From: Dactylosporangium sp040605635
GTDB taxonomy: Bacteria; Actinomycetota; Actinomycetes; Mycobacteriales; Micromonosporaceae
Assembly: GCF_040605635.1 (NCBI RefSeq)
Contig: NZ_JBEXDG010000006.1
Span: forward strand, 1-64,000
Direction: 5' to 3'
DNA: 64,000 bases
The notes below the pieces were generated by a model. That model did no database searches. It had not been told where the DNA came from and worked only from the letters and a program-made list of their open reading frames with translations. Below are positions 57,212 through 64,000 of the stretch, one piece after another; the first letter of the stretch is position 1, and each line of letters begins with the position of its first letter. The translations under genes were made by a program, and so were the position numbers.

Positions 57212-58434
57212 AAAGCGTCTTTCCGGAAATTTCTGATATATCCGTTGAGCGGCTGCTGGCGGAGATCACCGACGAGCCCGTCGGCGGCCGGCTCACCGTC
57301 GGCGACGACCGGGTCCGGGACTTCCTGATCGCGTTCTCCCGGCGGCTGCTCAAGCCCGACCTCGCCCGCCGCCACCCCGAGCTCGGCTCGCTCGGCTTCT
57401 TCCTCCGCAAGGGCGAGCTGGCCCGCGCCGTCGAGCGCCTCGCCGACGGCGTCGCCGGGCAGCGCCGCGCCCCCCGCGGCCTGGTCCTGCACTTCCCCCC
57501 GGCCAACGTCGACACGATCTTCGTGTACTCGTGGGCGCTGTCCGCCCTCGCCGGCAACCACAACATCGTGCGGGTCTCCGCCCGGGCCGCCGGCGCCGCG
57601 CAGACCGTCCTCGAGGCGCTCAACGACGTCCTCGCCGACGCGCACCCCGCGATCGCGCAGACGCAGCGCATGATCACGTACGACCGCGACGACGCGACCA
57701 CCGGTGCCCTCATCGCCGCCTGTGACCTGCGGGTCCTGTGGGGAGGCGACCACTCGGTCAACGAGCTCCGCAAGCACCCGATCCGGCCCCTCGCCCGCGA
57801 CCTCGCCTTCCCGGACCGCTCCTCGTTCGCCGCGATCTCCGTCGCCGGCTGGCAGGCGTCGTCCCCGGAGCAGCGCGTGGCCGCGGTCGACGGATTCGCC
57901 AACGACCTGTACTGGTTCGACCAGGCCGCCTGCTCCTCGCCCCGCGACCTGTTCTGGGTCGGCGCCGCCGAGGACGTCGGTCAGGCCCGCGTCGAGTTCG
58001 ACGAACTGCTCAGCGACGTCGTCGCGCGGCGCGGCTGGGGCGTCGACCCCGCGATGGCCGTCGAGAAGTACGTCGCCACGTACGGGCTCGCCGCCACCGG
58101 CGCCGCCACCAAGATCTCCTTCACCGGCAACGCCGTCGCCAACGTCTCCCTCGCGGGCCTCGACGACCTGCAGCGGCACTGGCTCGGCGCCGGCACCATC
58201 TGCCACGTCACCGTCGCCTCACTCGCCGAGCTCGCCCCGGCGATCCAGCGCAAGGATCAGACACTCAGCCAGTACGGATTCACCATGTCAGACCTCGACG
58301 ACTTCGTCACCACGCTCGCCGGCCGCGGCATCGACCGGATCGTCCCGTTCGGCCAGGCGTTGACGTTCGCGGGCACGTGGGACGGGTTCAACCTGCTCCA
58401 CGAGTTCACGCGCATCATCACGATCCAGGCCTGA
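57208..58434 (+). CDS. LuxC-like acyl-thioester reductase
   Basis: The 408-residue protein is a LuxC homologue, an aldehyde-dehydrogenase-like fold that reduces an acyl group held on a Cys to the aldehyde with NADPH. Visible parts are HFPPANVDTIFVYSWALSALAGN, VLWGGDHSVNELR, and the catalytic-Cys region WFDQAACSSPRDLFWVG with C242. The GTG at 57208 overlaps the LuxE stop (GTGA). LuxC and LuxE usually make a reductase complex. Without luciferase, the aldehyde or acyl-enzyme must serve another purpose, here probably glycan decoration. Confidence 0.85.
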   Translation: MKSVFPEISDISVERLLAEITDEPVGGRLTVGDDRVRDFLIAFSRRLLKPDLARRHPELGSLGFFLRKGELARAVERLADGVAGQRRAPRGLVLHFPPANVDTIFVYSWALSALAGNHNIVRVSARAAGAAQTVLEALNDVLADAHPAIAQTQRMITYDRDDATTGALIAACDLRVLWGGDHSVNELRKHPIRPLARDLAFPDRSSFAAISVAGWQASSPEQRVAAVDGFANDLYWFDQAACSSPRDLFWVGAAEDVGQARVEFDELLSDVVARRGWGVDPAMAVEKYVATYGLAATGAATKISFTGNAVANVSLAGLDDLQRHWLGAGTICHVTVASLAELAPAIQRKDQTLSQYGFTMSDLDDFVTTLAGRGIDRIVPFGQALTFAGTWDGFNLLHEFTRIITIQA

Positions 58435-58478
58435 CGGAGTACTCTCGCCGTACACGTTTTTGTGAGGAGCTCCACAGC

Positions 58479-59408
58479 GTGTCATTGTCCGTCGTCGTTC
58501 CGTGCTACCGCTCCGCGCGTATCCTTCCGACGCTGGTGGAGCGGCTCAACGGCGTCCTGCCAGGCATCACCCCCGACCACGAGGTGATCCTGGTCGTCGA
58601 CAGCACCGACAACACCTGGGACGTCGCCAGCCAGCTCGCCGGCAAGTATGAACACGTGCAGGCGATCCGCATGGCCCGCAACTACGGCCAGCACAACGCC
58701 CTCATCGCCGGCATCCGAGCCGCTTCCTTCGACCGCATCATCACCATGGACGACGACCTCCAGCACCCGCCGGAGGAGCTGCCCAAGCTCGTCGACGCCC
58801 TCACCGACGACCTCGACGTCGTCTACGCGGTGTCCGAGCAGGAGGAGCACGGTGCCTTCCGCAACCTCACCTCCTGGGGCGCGAAGACCCTCGTCATGGG
58901 CCGCACGATGGGCATCCCCAACGCCGACGTCCTCGGCGCCCTGCGCATCTTCCGCACGTTCCTGCGGGCCGGCTTCGACCAGGTCAGCGGCCCCCACGTC
59001 TCGGTGGACATCGTCCTGTCCTGGACCACCACGCGGGTCGGCTCCACGAGCGTCCGCATGGACCAGCGCTCGGAGGGCCGGTCCGGCTTCACGTTCCGTT
59101 CCCTGATGAAGCACGCCGTCAACATGATCCTCGGCTACTCGACGAAGCCGCTGCGGCTCGTCACGTACCTCGGCTTCCTGATCGGCATCTGCGGCCTGGT
59201 CCTCACGATCAGGCTCATCTGGCTGTACTTCAGCGGGGACACCACCGTGGCCGGCTTCACCACCGTCGCCTCCCTGGTCACCGTCTTCTCATCCGCGCAG
59301 CTCATCGGCATCGGCGTCCTGGGCGAATACCTGGGCCGCGTCCACGCCCACGGCATGGGCCGCCCCACGTACGTCATCCGCGAACACGTCAACAGCACCC
59401 GCCGCTGA
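58479..59408 (+). CDS. GtrB/DPM-type glycosyltransferase (polyprenyl-phosphate GT2)
   Basis: The 309-residue protein is a GT2 enzyme: SVVVPCYRSARILPTLVERL at the start, IILVVDST-like Asp, RNYGQHNALIAGIRAASFDRIITMDDDLQHPPE (DDD metal motif), and SGFTFRSLMKHAVNMILGYS. Two C-terminal membrane helices follow. This is the layout of GtrB/ArnC proteins, which transfer a sugar from a nucleotide carrier to undecaprenyl phosphate on the cytoplasmic side. The GTG start has GAGGAG ten bases upstream. A GtrA flippase gene lies farther on, on the other strand. Confidence 0.88.
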   Translation: MSLSVVVPCYRSARILPTLVERLNGVLPGITPDHEVILVVDSTDNTWDVASQLAGKYEHVQAIRMARNYGQHNALIAGIRAASFDRIITMDDDLQHPPEELPKLVDALTDDLDVVYAVSEQEEHGAFRNLTSWGAKTLVMGRTMGIPNADVLGALRIFRTFLRAGFDQVSGPHVSVDIVLSWTTTRVGSTSVRMDQRSEGRSGFTFRSLMKHAVNMILGYSTKPLRLVTYLGFLIGICGLVLTIRLIWLYFSGDTTVAGFTTVASLVTVFSSAQLIGIGVLGEYLGRVHAHGMGRPTYVIREHVNSTRR

Positions 59409-59508
59409 CCGGCTCGCACCGCCCTCCTCCGGTTTTTGTCGTACCGCGGTGGTAAACCTGAATCGGGCGATGGCCGTTGGTGGGCATCTGTTGCCGGGGG
59501 GATGAAGC

Positions 59509-59670
59509 ATGGATTCACGGGCGATGGCGATTTCGGTTGGCACTGGCATCGCGACGACCTGGCTTACCGCCAAGGTGATGAAGGAATTGAAGCTGCCGGC
59601 GATAGCGAGCCCGATCGTCGGGGCCGCTGTCGCCATGGCGGTCAACAAGCTCGTTTCCCGGCTGCGCTGA
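59509..59670 (+). CDS. Small hydrophobic protein (53 residues)
   Basis: From ATG 59509, after a GGGGGGATG-type purine run, a 53-residue protein is encoded: MDSRAMAISVGTGIATTWLT, with LPAIASPIVGAAVAMAV and a basic end KLVSRLR. It has two amphipathic/hydrophobic helices and could insert in the membrane. No family is recognised. It lies between the glycosyltransferase and the convergent GtrA gene and is followed immediately by a strong hairpin, which fits a real short transcription unit. Confidence 0.5.
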   Translation: MDSRAMAISVGTGIATTWLTAKVMKELKLPAIASPIVGAAVAMAVNKLVSRLR

Positions 59671-59722
59671 TGACACCCGGTTCGCCGCAGTGAGCATGGC
59701 AATGCGCTGCGGCGAGGTGTCA
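59671..59722. repeat. Two-part inverted repeat after the small ORF
   Basis: TGACACC (59671-59677) with GGTGTCA (59716-59722), and CGCCGCAG (59683-59690) with CTGCGGCG (59707-59714), pair as one interrupted stem with a 16-base loop. It begins right after the stop codon at 59670. It may be a terminator for the small gene and for the convergent genes, although there is no T-run. Confidence 0.5.
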
Positions 59723-59943
59723 GCGTGGCAGCGGCAAGGCGGTCGCCGAGGGCGTGCGTGCCCCGTTGCTGGCGAGCGTCGGCTGTAGACACGTCCGATG
59801 ATGTGCGGCAGCCCAGCGATGCGGACGCCCGCGTCGGTGTGCTCGCTGCTCAAGGCCCGATCGCCGCTGGTTTCGGCTCAACGCCCCACCCGGCTGCGGG
59901 ATCAGAGCGGTGGGTCTGATCGGCAGGGGTCAGAGTGGTGGGA

Positions 59944-60429
59944 TCAGCGGCGGAAGGCCCAGAGCTTGCTGAGCTGGTAGTTGATGAGGGGGGCGACGAC
60001 GATCAGGATCGCCTGGGCGATGAGGACCGGGACGTTGAAGACCTCGACCAGCAGAGGCAGGCCGAGCCACGTGAACAGCAGCGCCCACAGGCAGATCAGG
60101 TAGAACTTGAAGAAGCCTGAAAGGACCGGGCCCTTCGACTGGAAGACGAAGTAGCGCTGGAGCGGGTAGGTGACGACACCGCAGAGGAAGTTGGCGATGA
60201 CGGTGGGGACCAGGTAGTGCATCTGGTCCGGGGTGAGGAAGTAGACCTGGCCGTAGAAGTCGTCGGAGGTCAGCAGGTAGAGCGCGGTGTAGAAACCGTA
60301 ATACGAAACCGCTGAGACGCCGCCGACCGCGAGATACCGCACGCGGCGGTCGTTGTAGAGCGCGATCACCGTCCGGGCGAGCCAGGACCGCGGCGCCTGC
60401 GACGCCGCTGCGGAAGGCGCGGCGGTCAT
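59944..60429 (-). CDS. GtrA-family membrane protein (lipid-linked sugar flippase)
   Basis: The 161-residue protein has four membrane helices and the GtrA pattern VRYLAVGGVSAVSYYGFYTALYLL with FFKFYLICLWALLFTWLGLPLLVE. GtrA proteins move undecaprenyl-phosphate-linked sugars, made by GtrB-type enzymes, to the outer face. The ATG at 60429 overlaps the stop of the aminotransferase gene (ATGA), so they form one operon. It should work with the GT2 enzyme at 58479-59408 and the large membrane protein at 61610-63958. Confidence 0.85.
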   Translation of the reverse strand: MTAAPSAAASQAPRSWLARTVIALYNDRRVRYLAVGGVSAVSYYGFYTALYLLTSDDFYGQVYFLTPDQMHYLVPTVIANFLCGVVTYPLQRYFVFQSKGPVLSGFFKFYLICLWALLFTWLGLPLLVEVFNVPVLIAQAILIVVAPLINYQLSKLWAFRR

Positions 60430-61583
60430 CCGCGGGGGTGGAACGACTCGACGGCGGTGATGACGAGGTCGATGTCGGCTTCGGTCATGGCGCCGTACAG
60501 CGGAAGGCGCAGCAGCCGGTCGGCGACGTCCTCCGTGACGGGGCAGCCGTCGGGGCCCGTGCGGCCGAACTTGACGCCGGCTGGGGCGACGTGCAGGGGC
60601 TGGTAGTGGAAGGTGCCCAGGACGCCGTGGCCGAGGAGGTGCTTCAGCATGCGCTGCCGGCTGTCGAGGTCGGGCAGGAGCAGGTAATAGAGGTGCGCGG
60701 GCTGCTCGCGGTCGTCGGGGACGGTCGGCTGCGTGACGCCGTGCTCGACGGCCCACGTGGCGAGGCGCTGGTGATAGCTGTCCCAGATGTGGGCGCGGCG
60801 GCGCTGGATGTCGGTGAAGTGCTCCAGCTGCGCGGTGAGGAACGCGGCGAGCAGGTCCGACGGGAGGTAGGAGGAGCCGATGTCGATCCAGCGGTACTTG
60901 TCGACCATGCCGCGGAAGAACTGGCCGCGGTTGGTGCCCTTCTCGCGGATGATCTCGGCGCGCTCGTAGTAGGTGTCGTCGTTGAAGATGAGGGCGCCGC
61001 CCTCGCCGCACTGGACGTTCTTCGTCTCGTGGAAGCTCTGGGTGGCCATCGCGCCGATGGAGCCGAGCTTGCGGCCGCGGTAGGTGCCCCCGATGCCGTG
61101 GGCGTTGTCCTCGATGACGACGAGGCCGTGCTTGCGGGCGACCGCCTCGATCGTGTCCATCTCGACGGCGACGCCGGCGTAGTGCACGACGACGATGGCC
61201 TTGGTGCGGGCGGTGACGGCGGCCTCGACCTGGCGCTCGTCGAGGTTGAGCGTGTCGGGGCGGCAGTCGACGAAGACCGGCACGGCACCGCGCAGCGCGT
61301 AGGCGTTGGCGGTGGAGCAGAACGTGAACGAGGGGACGATGACCTCGTCGCCCGGCTCGAGGTCCAGCAGCAGCGCGGTCATGTCCAGCGCGTGCGTGCA
61401 GGAGGTGGTCAGCAGCGTGTGCCTCGCGCCCAGGATCTCCGTGAGCAGCGCGCTCGCACGCTTGGTGAAGGGCCCGTCCCCGGTGAGCGGTCCACTCGTC
61501 ATCGCCTGCTGCATGTAGCCGGTCTCGTCACCGGTCAGATAGGCCCTGTTGAATGGAACTGCGAGTTGGTTCGTGGGGGTCAC
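60426..61583 (-). CDS. DegT/DnrJ/EryC1 aminotransferase, WecE/RffA-like
   Basis: The 385-residue protein is a PLP-dependent sugar aminotransferase, with FNRAYLTGDETGYMQQAM at the start, VIVPSFTFCSTANAYALRGA, and VIEDNAHGIGGTYRGRKLG. The Schiff-base Lys lies in HETKNVQCGEGGAL (K188). The HETKN motif and start resemble dTDP-4-amino-4,6-dideoxygalactose transaminase, which makes dTDP-Fuc4N from the 4-keto sugar. It should supply an amino sugar for the PseH-like acyltransferase at 53090. The RmlA/RmlB genes for the precursor are not in the window. Confidence 0.88.
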   Translation of the reverse strand: MTPTNQLAVPFNRAYLTGDETGYMQQAMTSGPLTGDGPFTKRASALLTEILGARHTLLTTSCTHALDMTALLLDLEPGDEVIVPSFTFCSTANAYALRGAVPVFVDCRPDTLNLDERQVEAAVTARTKAIVVVHYAGVAVEMDTIEAVARKHGLVVIEDNAHGIGGTYRGRKLGSIGAMATQSFHETKNVQCGEGGALIFNDDTYYERAEIIREKGTNRGQFFRGMVDKYRWIDIGSSYLPSDLLAAFLTAQLEHFTDIQRRRAHIWDSYHQRLATWAVEHGVTQPTVPDDREQPAHLYYLLLPDLDSRQRMLKHLLGHGVLGTFHYQPLHVAPAGVKFGRTGPDGCPVTEDVADRLLRLPLYGAMTEADIDLVITAVESFHPRG

Positions 61584-61609
61584 TGCTGGAGCCTACCTAA
61601 CGGTGTGGG

Positions 61610-63958
61610 TCATGCCGACGGCAGTTCATACACCACAGCGACCCCCGACCGATAACGTTCGGTAGCGAAGGCCGACAACTGTGGCGAAACATTGTTCTGG
61701 CTTTCGTCAACGAACAGCCAGCGTACCCCGTAGCGGTCGCGCAACAGTCCTACCGTTTGGGGTGACGGGTTGCTGAACGCTGCGTCATTGTCGGCGAGGA
61801 TCTCGGGGCGCCAGTAGGGCACGTAGCCGACCCAGGTCTTGAGCCTCGCGGCCTCGACGTGCGCGGTCGTGGTGAAGCCCCAGCCCTCCACCAGCATGCG
61901 GCGTTCGCTGTAGGCGGTCATCGAGAAGTGAAGATCCGTGCAGTCCTTGTTCCACCGCTGGCAGTGCGCGTTGGTGGCGACGAGGTCGTCGGGGTCGGAG
62001 TGGTCGCGCAGCCAGCGGCCGGCCTCCAGGACGCCGTCGGAGACGATCTGCTCGCCCTTGACGACGTTCTTCCAGCCGACGTGTGTCGAGTCCCACAGGA
62101 TCCTGTAGTAGTTCTGGAAGCTGGTGTTGATCCCATACCCCGCGAGGAGTGCCACGACCAGGGCGACGACCATCCCCCGGACGGCCGGGATCCGGCGGCG
62201 GGCCAGCAGCAGCCCGGCGGCGACCAGGGCGGCGACGACGGCGAGCGCCGCGTAGGGCAGGACGATGTCGCGGGTCAGCGCCGCATAGGAGCCGGTGTTG
62301 GCGATGTTGGGCACGTCGCCGCGGCCGGTGATCTGGATCGCCTGGGTGACCGCCATGCCGAGCACGACGAACCCGGCGAGGGCCCACGCCCGGCGGGCGG
62401 TCAGCCGGCCCGCGGGCAGCAGCGAATAGAGACCGACGATCGCGGCGACCGCGAGATAGGGCCGGGCGGCCTCGATGAAGAACCGCTGGCTGTCACCGGA
62501 CTGGCCGGTCAGGATCGTCGCGCCGGCGCCGGCGACCCCGATGCCGATCATGGTGACGACGCCGGGCTCCGGCAGGCGGCGGCGCAGCAGCCCGGCGAGC
62601 CCCGCCCAGATGCACACCCAGCAGAAGAACAGCAGCACCGCCAGGACCGCCATGCGGCCGGCGACCTCGCCCGTGGCATAGCCGGTGCTGGTGCCGAGCG
62701 CGCCGGTGACGAGCGTGAAGAACGGCTTGAGCTCGGTGCCCTGGCTGGTGCCGCCGAAGAGCACGATCTGCGAGAAGACCAGGGCGCCGAACGTGATGCC
62801 GAGCCCGATCAGCGCGCCGCGGTGCAGGGTGCGGTGGAAGACCAGCTCGACGCCGACGACCAGCAGCAGGCCGCACAGCAGCAGCGGCAGATAGGTGGCC
62901 TTGGCGCCCATGAGGCCGGCCAGCAGGACCGTGAAGAAGACCCAGCCGCGCAGGTCGCGCCACTCCCGCAGACGGTCGACGAGCACGATCGTCAGCGGCA
63001 CCATGAGCAGCGCGCCGAAGGTCTGCGTCGGGCCGCTCCACACGGTGAGCCGCAGCGACGAGCCGTCCTCCAGGGTGCTGAACGCGAGGTTCGTGTAGAA
63101 CTCCCAGGTCACCCACTGATACGGGTTGGGCGACAACACGAACAGGGTCAGCACGCTCGCCGCGACGCCGCTCCACCAGCCGCCGGTGACCTTGCGGGCC
63201 AGCACGGCGACGAGCACGGCGAAGGCCATCAGCATCGGCAGCACCGACAGGCGCAGCAGCAGGACCTGTGGCTCGATCCCGGTCACCCAGCTGGTGGCGG
63301 CCATCTCGGGATAGACGAACCAGTGATACCAGAGCGGCTCGTCGGTGATCCACGGGACCATCATCGGCATGTGGTGCTTCGCCTCGCCGACCAGCGCGAG
63401 GTGGAAGGTCGAGTCGGTGTCCGGCGTCGAGTTGTACGGATACCGCAACCCATACAGCCGGTAGAACTTGAAGCTCCACAGCAGCGTCATGCCGGCGATC
63501 AGCGTCAGCATCCAGCGCCACAGCAGCGGCGGGACGGGCGCGTCGGCGGCGCTGCGCCAGAACCGGCGCAGCGACGGCACCAGCAGGAACACCGCGACGG
63601 TGCCGATCGGCCAGGCCAGGACCAGCAGCGGCAGCCCGAGGAAGCGGGCGCCGATGTAGACGAAGACCTCACCGATGTAGCCGAGGGCGAGCCCGGCCGC
63701 GACGTCGGCGACGAAGAACCCGCCGCCGCGGCTGAGGAACCGCCACCACAGCGTGCCCGGCAGCGCGACGCCGGCCGCCAGATACAGCGTGAACACGACC
63801 GTCGTGGCGGGCGGGACCTCGAAGAACCACAGGGCGGCGGTGGTCGCGACCCACAGCAGCGCGGGCGGCAGCCAGCCCGAGGTCAGCACGCGCCACCGGC
63901 GGGTGACCGACGGCTCCGCGGCAGGGCCGGTCACGCTGTGCGAGGTGGCGGTCTGCAC
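61610..63958 (-). CDS. Large polytopic membrane protein, GT-C-type glycosyltransferase-like
   Basis: The 782-residue protein has about twelve to thirteen membrane helices. The first external loop holds YNSTPDTDSTFHLALVGEAKHHM, an acidic loop like those of GT-C enzymes that use polyprenyl-phosphate sugars. The C-terminal part is a soluble external domain (RLKTWVGYVPYWRPEILADN, TVGLLRDRYGVRWLFVDESQ). The family is not named with certainty. In a GtrA/GtrB context it would be the transferase that puts the flipped sugar on a surface glycan or protein. The start ATG is at 63958; only 42 bases remain to the window edge. Confidence 0.7.
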   Translation of the reverse strand: MQTATSHSVTGPAAEPSVTRRWRVLTSGWLPPALLWVATTAALWFFEVPPATTVVFTLYLAAGVALPGTLWWRFLSRGGGFFVADVAAGLALGYIGEVFVYIGARFLGLPLLVLAWPIGTVAVFLLVPSLRRFWRSAADAPVPPLLWRWMLTLIAGMTLLWSFKFYRLYGLRYPYNSTPDTDSTFHLALVGEAKHHMPMMVPWITDEPLWYHWFVYPEMAATSWVTGIEPQVLLLRLSVLPMLMAFAVLVAVLARKVTGGWWSGVAASVLTLFVLSPNPYQWVTWEFYTNLAFSTLEDGSSLRLTVWSGPTQTFGALLMVPLTIVLVDRLREWRDLRGWVFFTVLLAGLMGAKATYLPLLLCGLLLVVGVELVFHRTLHRGALIGLGITFGALVFSQIVLFGGTSQGTELKPFFTLVTGALGTSTGYATGEVAGRMAVLAVLLFFCWVCIWAGLAGLLRRRLPEPGVVTMIGIGVAGAGATILTGQSGDSQRFFIEAARPYLAVAAIVGLYSLLPAGRLTARRAWALAGFVVLGMAVTQAIQITGRGDVPNIANTGSYAALTRDIVLPYAALAVVAALVAAGLLLARRRIPAVRGMVVALVVALLAGYGINTSFQNYYRILWDSTHVGWKNVVKGEQIVSDGVLEAGRWLRDHSDPDDLVATNAHCQRWNKDCTDLHFSMTAYSERRMLVEGWGFTTTAHVEAARLKTWVGYVPYWRPEILADNDAAFSNPSPQTVGLLRDRYGVRWLFVDESQNNVSPQLSAFATERYRSGVAVVYELPSA

Positions 63959-64000
63959 GGTCTGGCCCCCCGAAACGATGGTTTTGGCGCTGAGCAGGTT

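Noticed and set aside
53090..58434. A bioluminescence (lux) operon
   Set aside because: LuxC and LuxE homologues are present, but luxA, luxB and luxD are not, and the surroundings are glycan genes.

Overview
The window is high-GC, codon-biased actinobacterial DNA that probably comes from a member of the Micromonosporaceae or a close relative. The evidence is frequent GTG and TTG starts, a SARP regulator, a conservon-type kinase, DUF3073, TTATCCACA DnaA boxes and many secreted glycanases. The family placement is an inference from gene content; no rRNA or complete tRNA is present.

The first 11 kb look like a decayed integrated element. It holds transposase ends (IS630, IS982), two broken tyrosine recombinases, a recombinase fused in frame to a Phd antitoxin beside a toxin stub, a truncated helicase, frameshifted hypothetical genes, a DUF4386 gene, an XRE/membrane-protein pair, and a sigma factor with its membrane partner. 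It ends at the 3' half of a tRNA-Lys gene (11028-11073). That is the usual footprint of integration into a tRNA, with the intact tRNA expected beyond the left edge.

From 11 to 35 kb the DNA is chromosomal and mixed: membrane proteins, a GT-C-like glycosyltransferase, a secreted beta-helix glycanase (GH87-like), a SARP regulator preceded by five 11-bp-phased repeats, Sua5, a TetR/SDR divergent pair with clear operators, a GH43 enzyme, a LysE exporter, an ECF42-type sigma factor carrying a parS-like palindrome, gamma-glutamyltransferase, a GlxA-type regulator with a divergent MFS exporter, an aldehyde dehydrogenase with a YbjN-type protein, and small regulators. From 35.6 to 41.4 kb lies a 1911-residue secreted amylopullulanase with two GH13 catalytic domains.

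From 42 to 46 kb a conservon-like kinase and roadblock protein are translationally coupled to a TAXI substrate-binding lipoprotein, while the usual DUF742 and GTPase genes are absent. A PLP dehydratase follows. Then comes a roughly 1.3 kb gene-free stretch with a dense DnaA-box cluster, a perfect 12-bp inverted repeat and degenerate GC-rich repeats. An S9 oligopeptidase, an esterase-like lipoprotein, an SOS box and a GlcE-like flavoprotein complete this part.

The right end (53.1-64 kb) is the most coherent system: a PseH-like acetyltransferase, an acyl carrier protein, a FabG-like reductase, an acyl-activating ligase, LuxE and LuxC homologues, a GtrB-type glycosyltransferase, and convergently GtrA, a WecE/DegT sugar aminotransferase and a large membrane GT-C-like protein. 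Together these suggest a pathway that makes an acyl- or aldehyde-derived group together with a 4-amino-4,6-dideoxy sugar, and moves a lipid-linked sugar to a surface glycan. The product is unknown.
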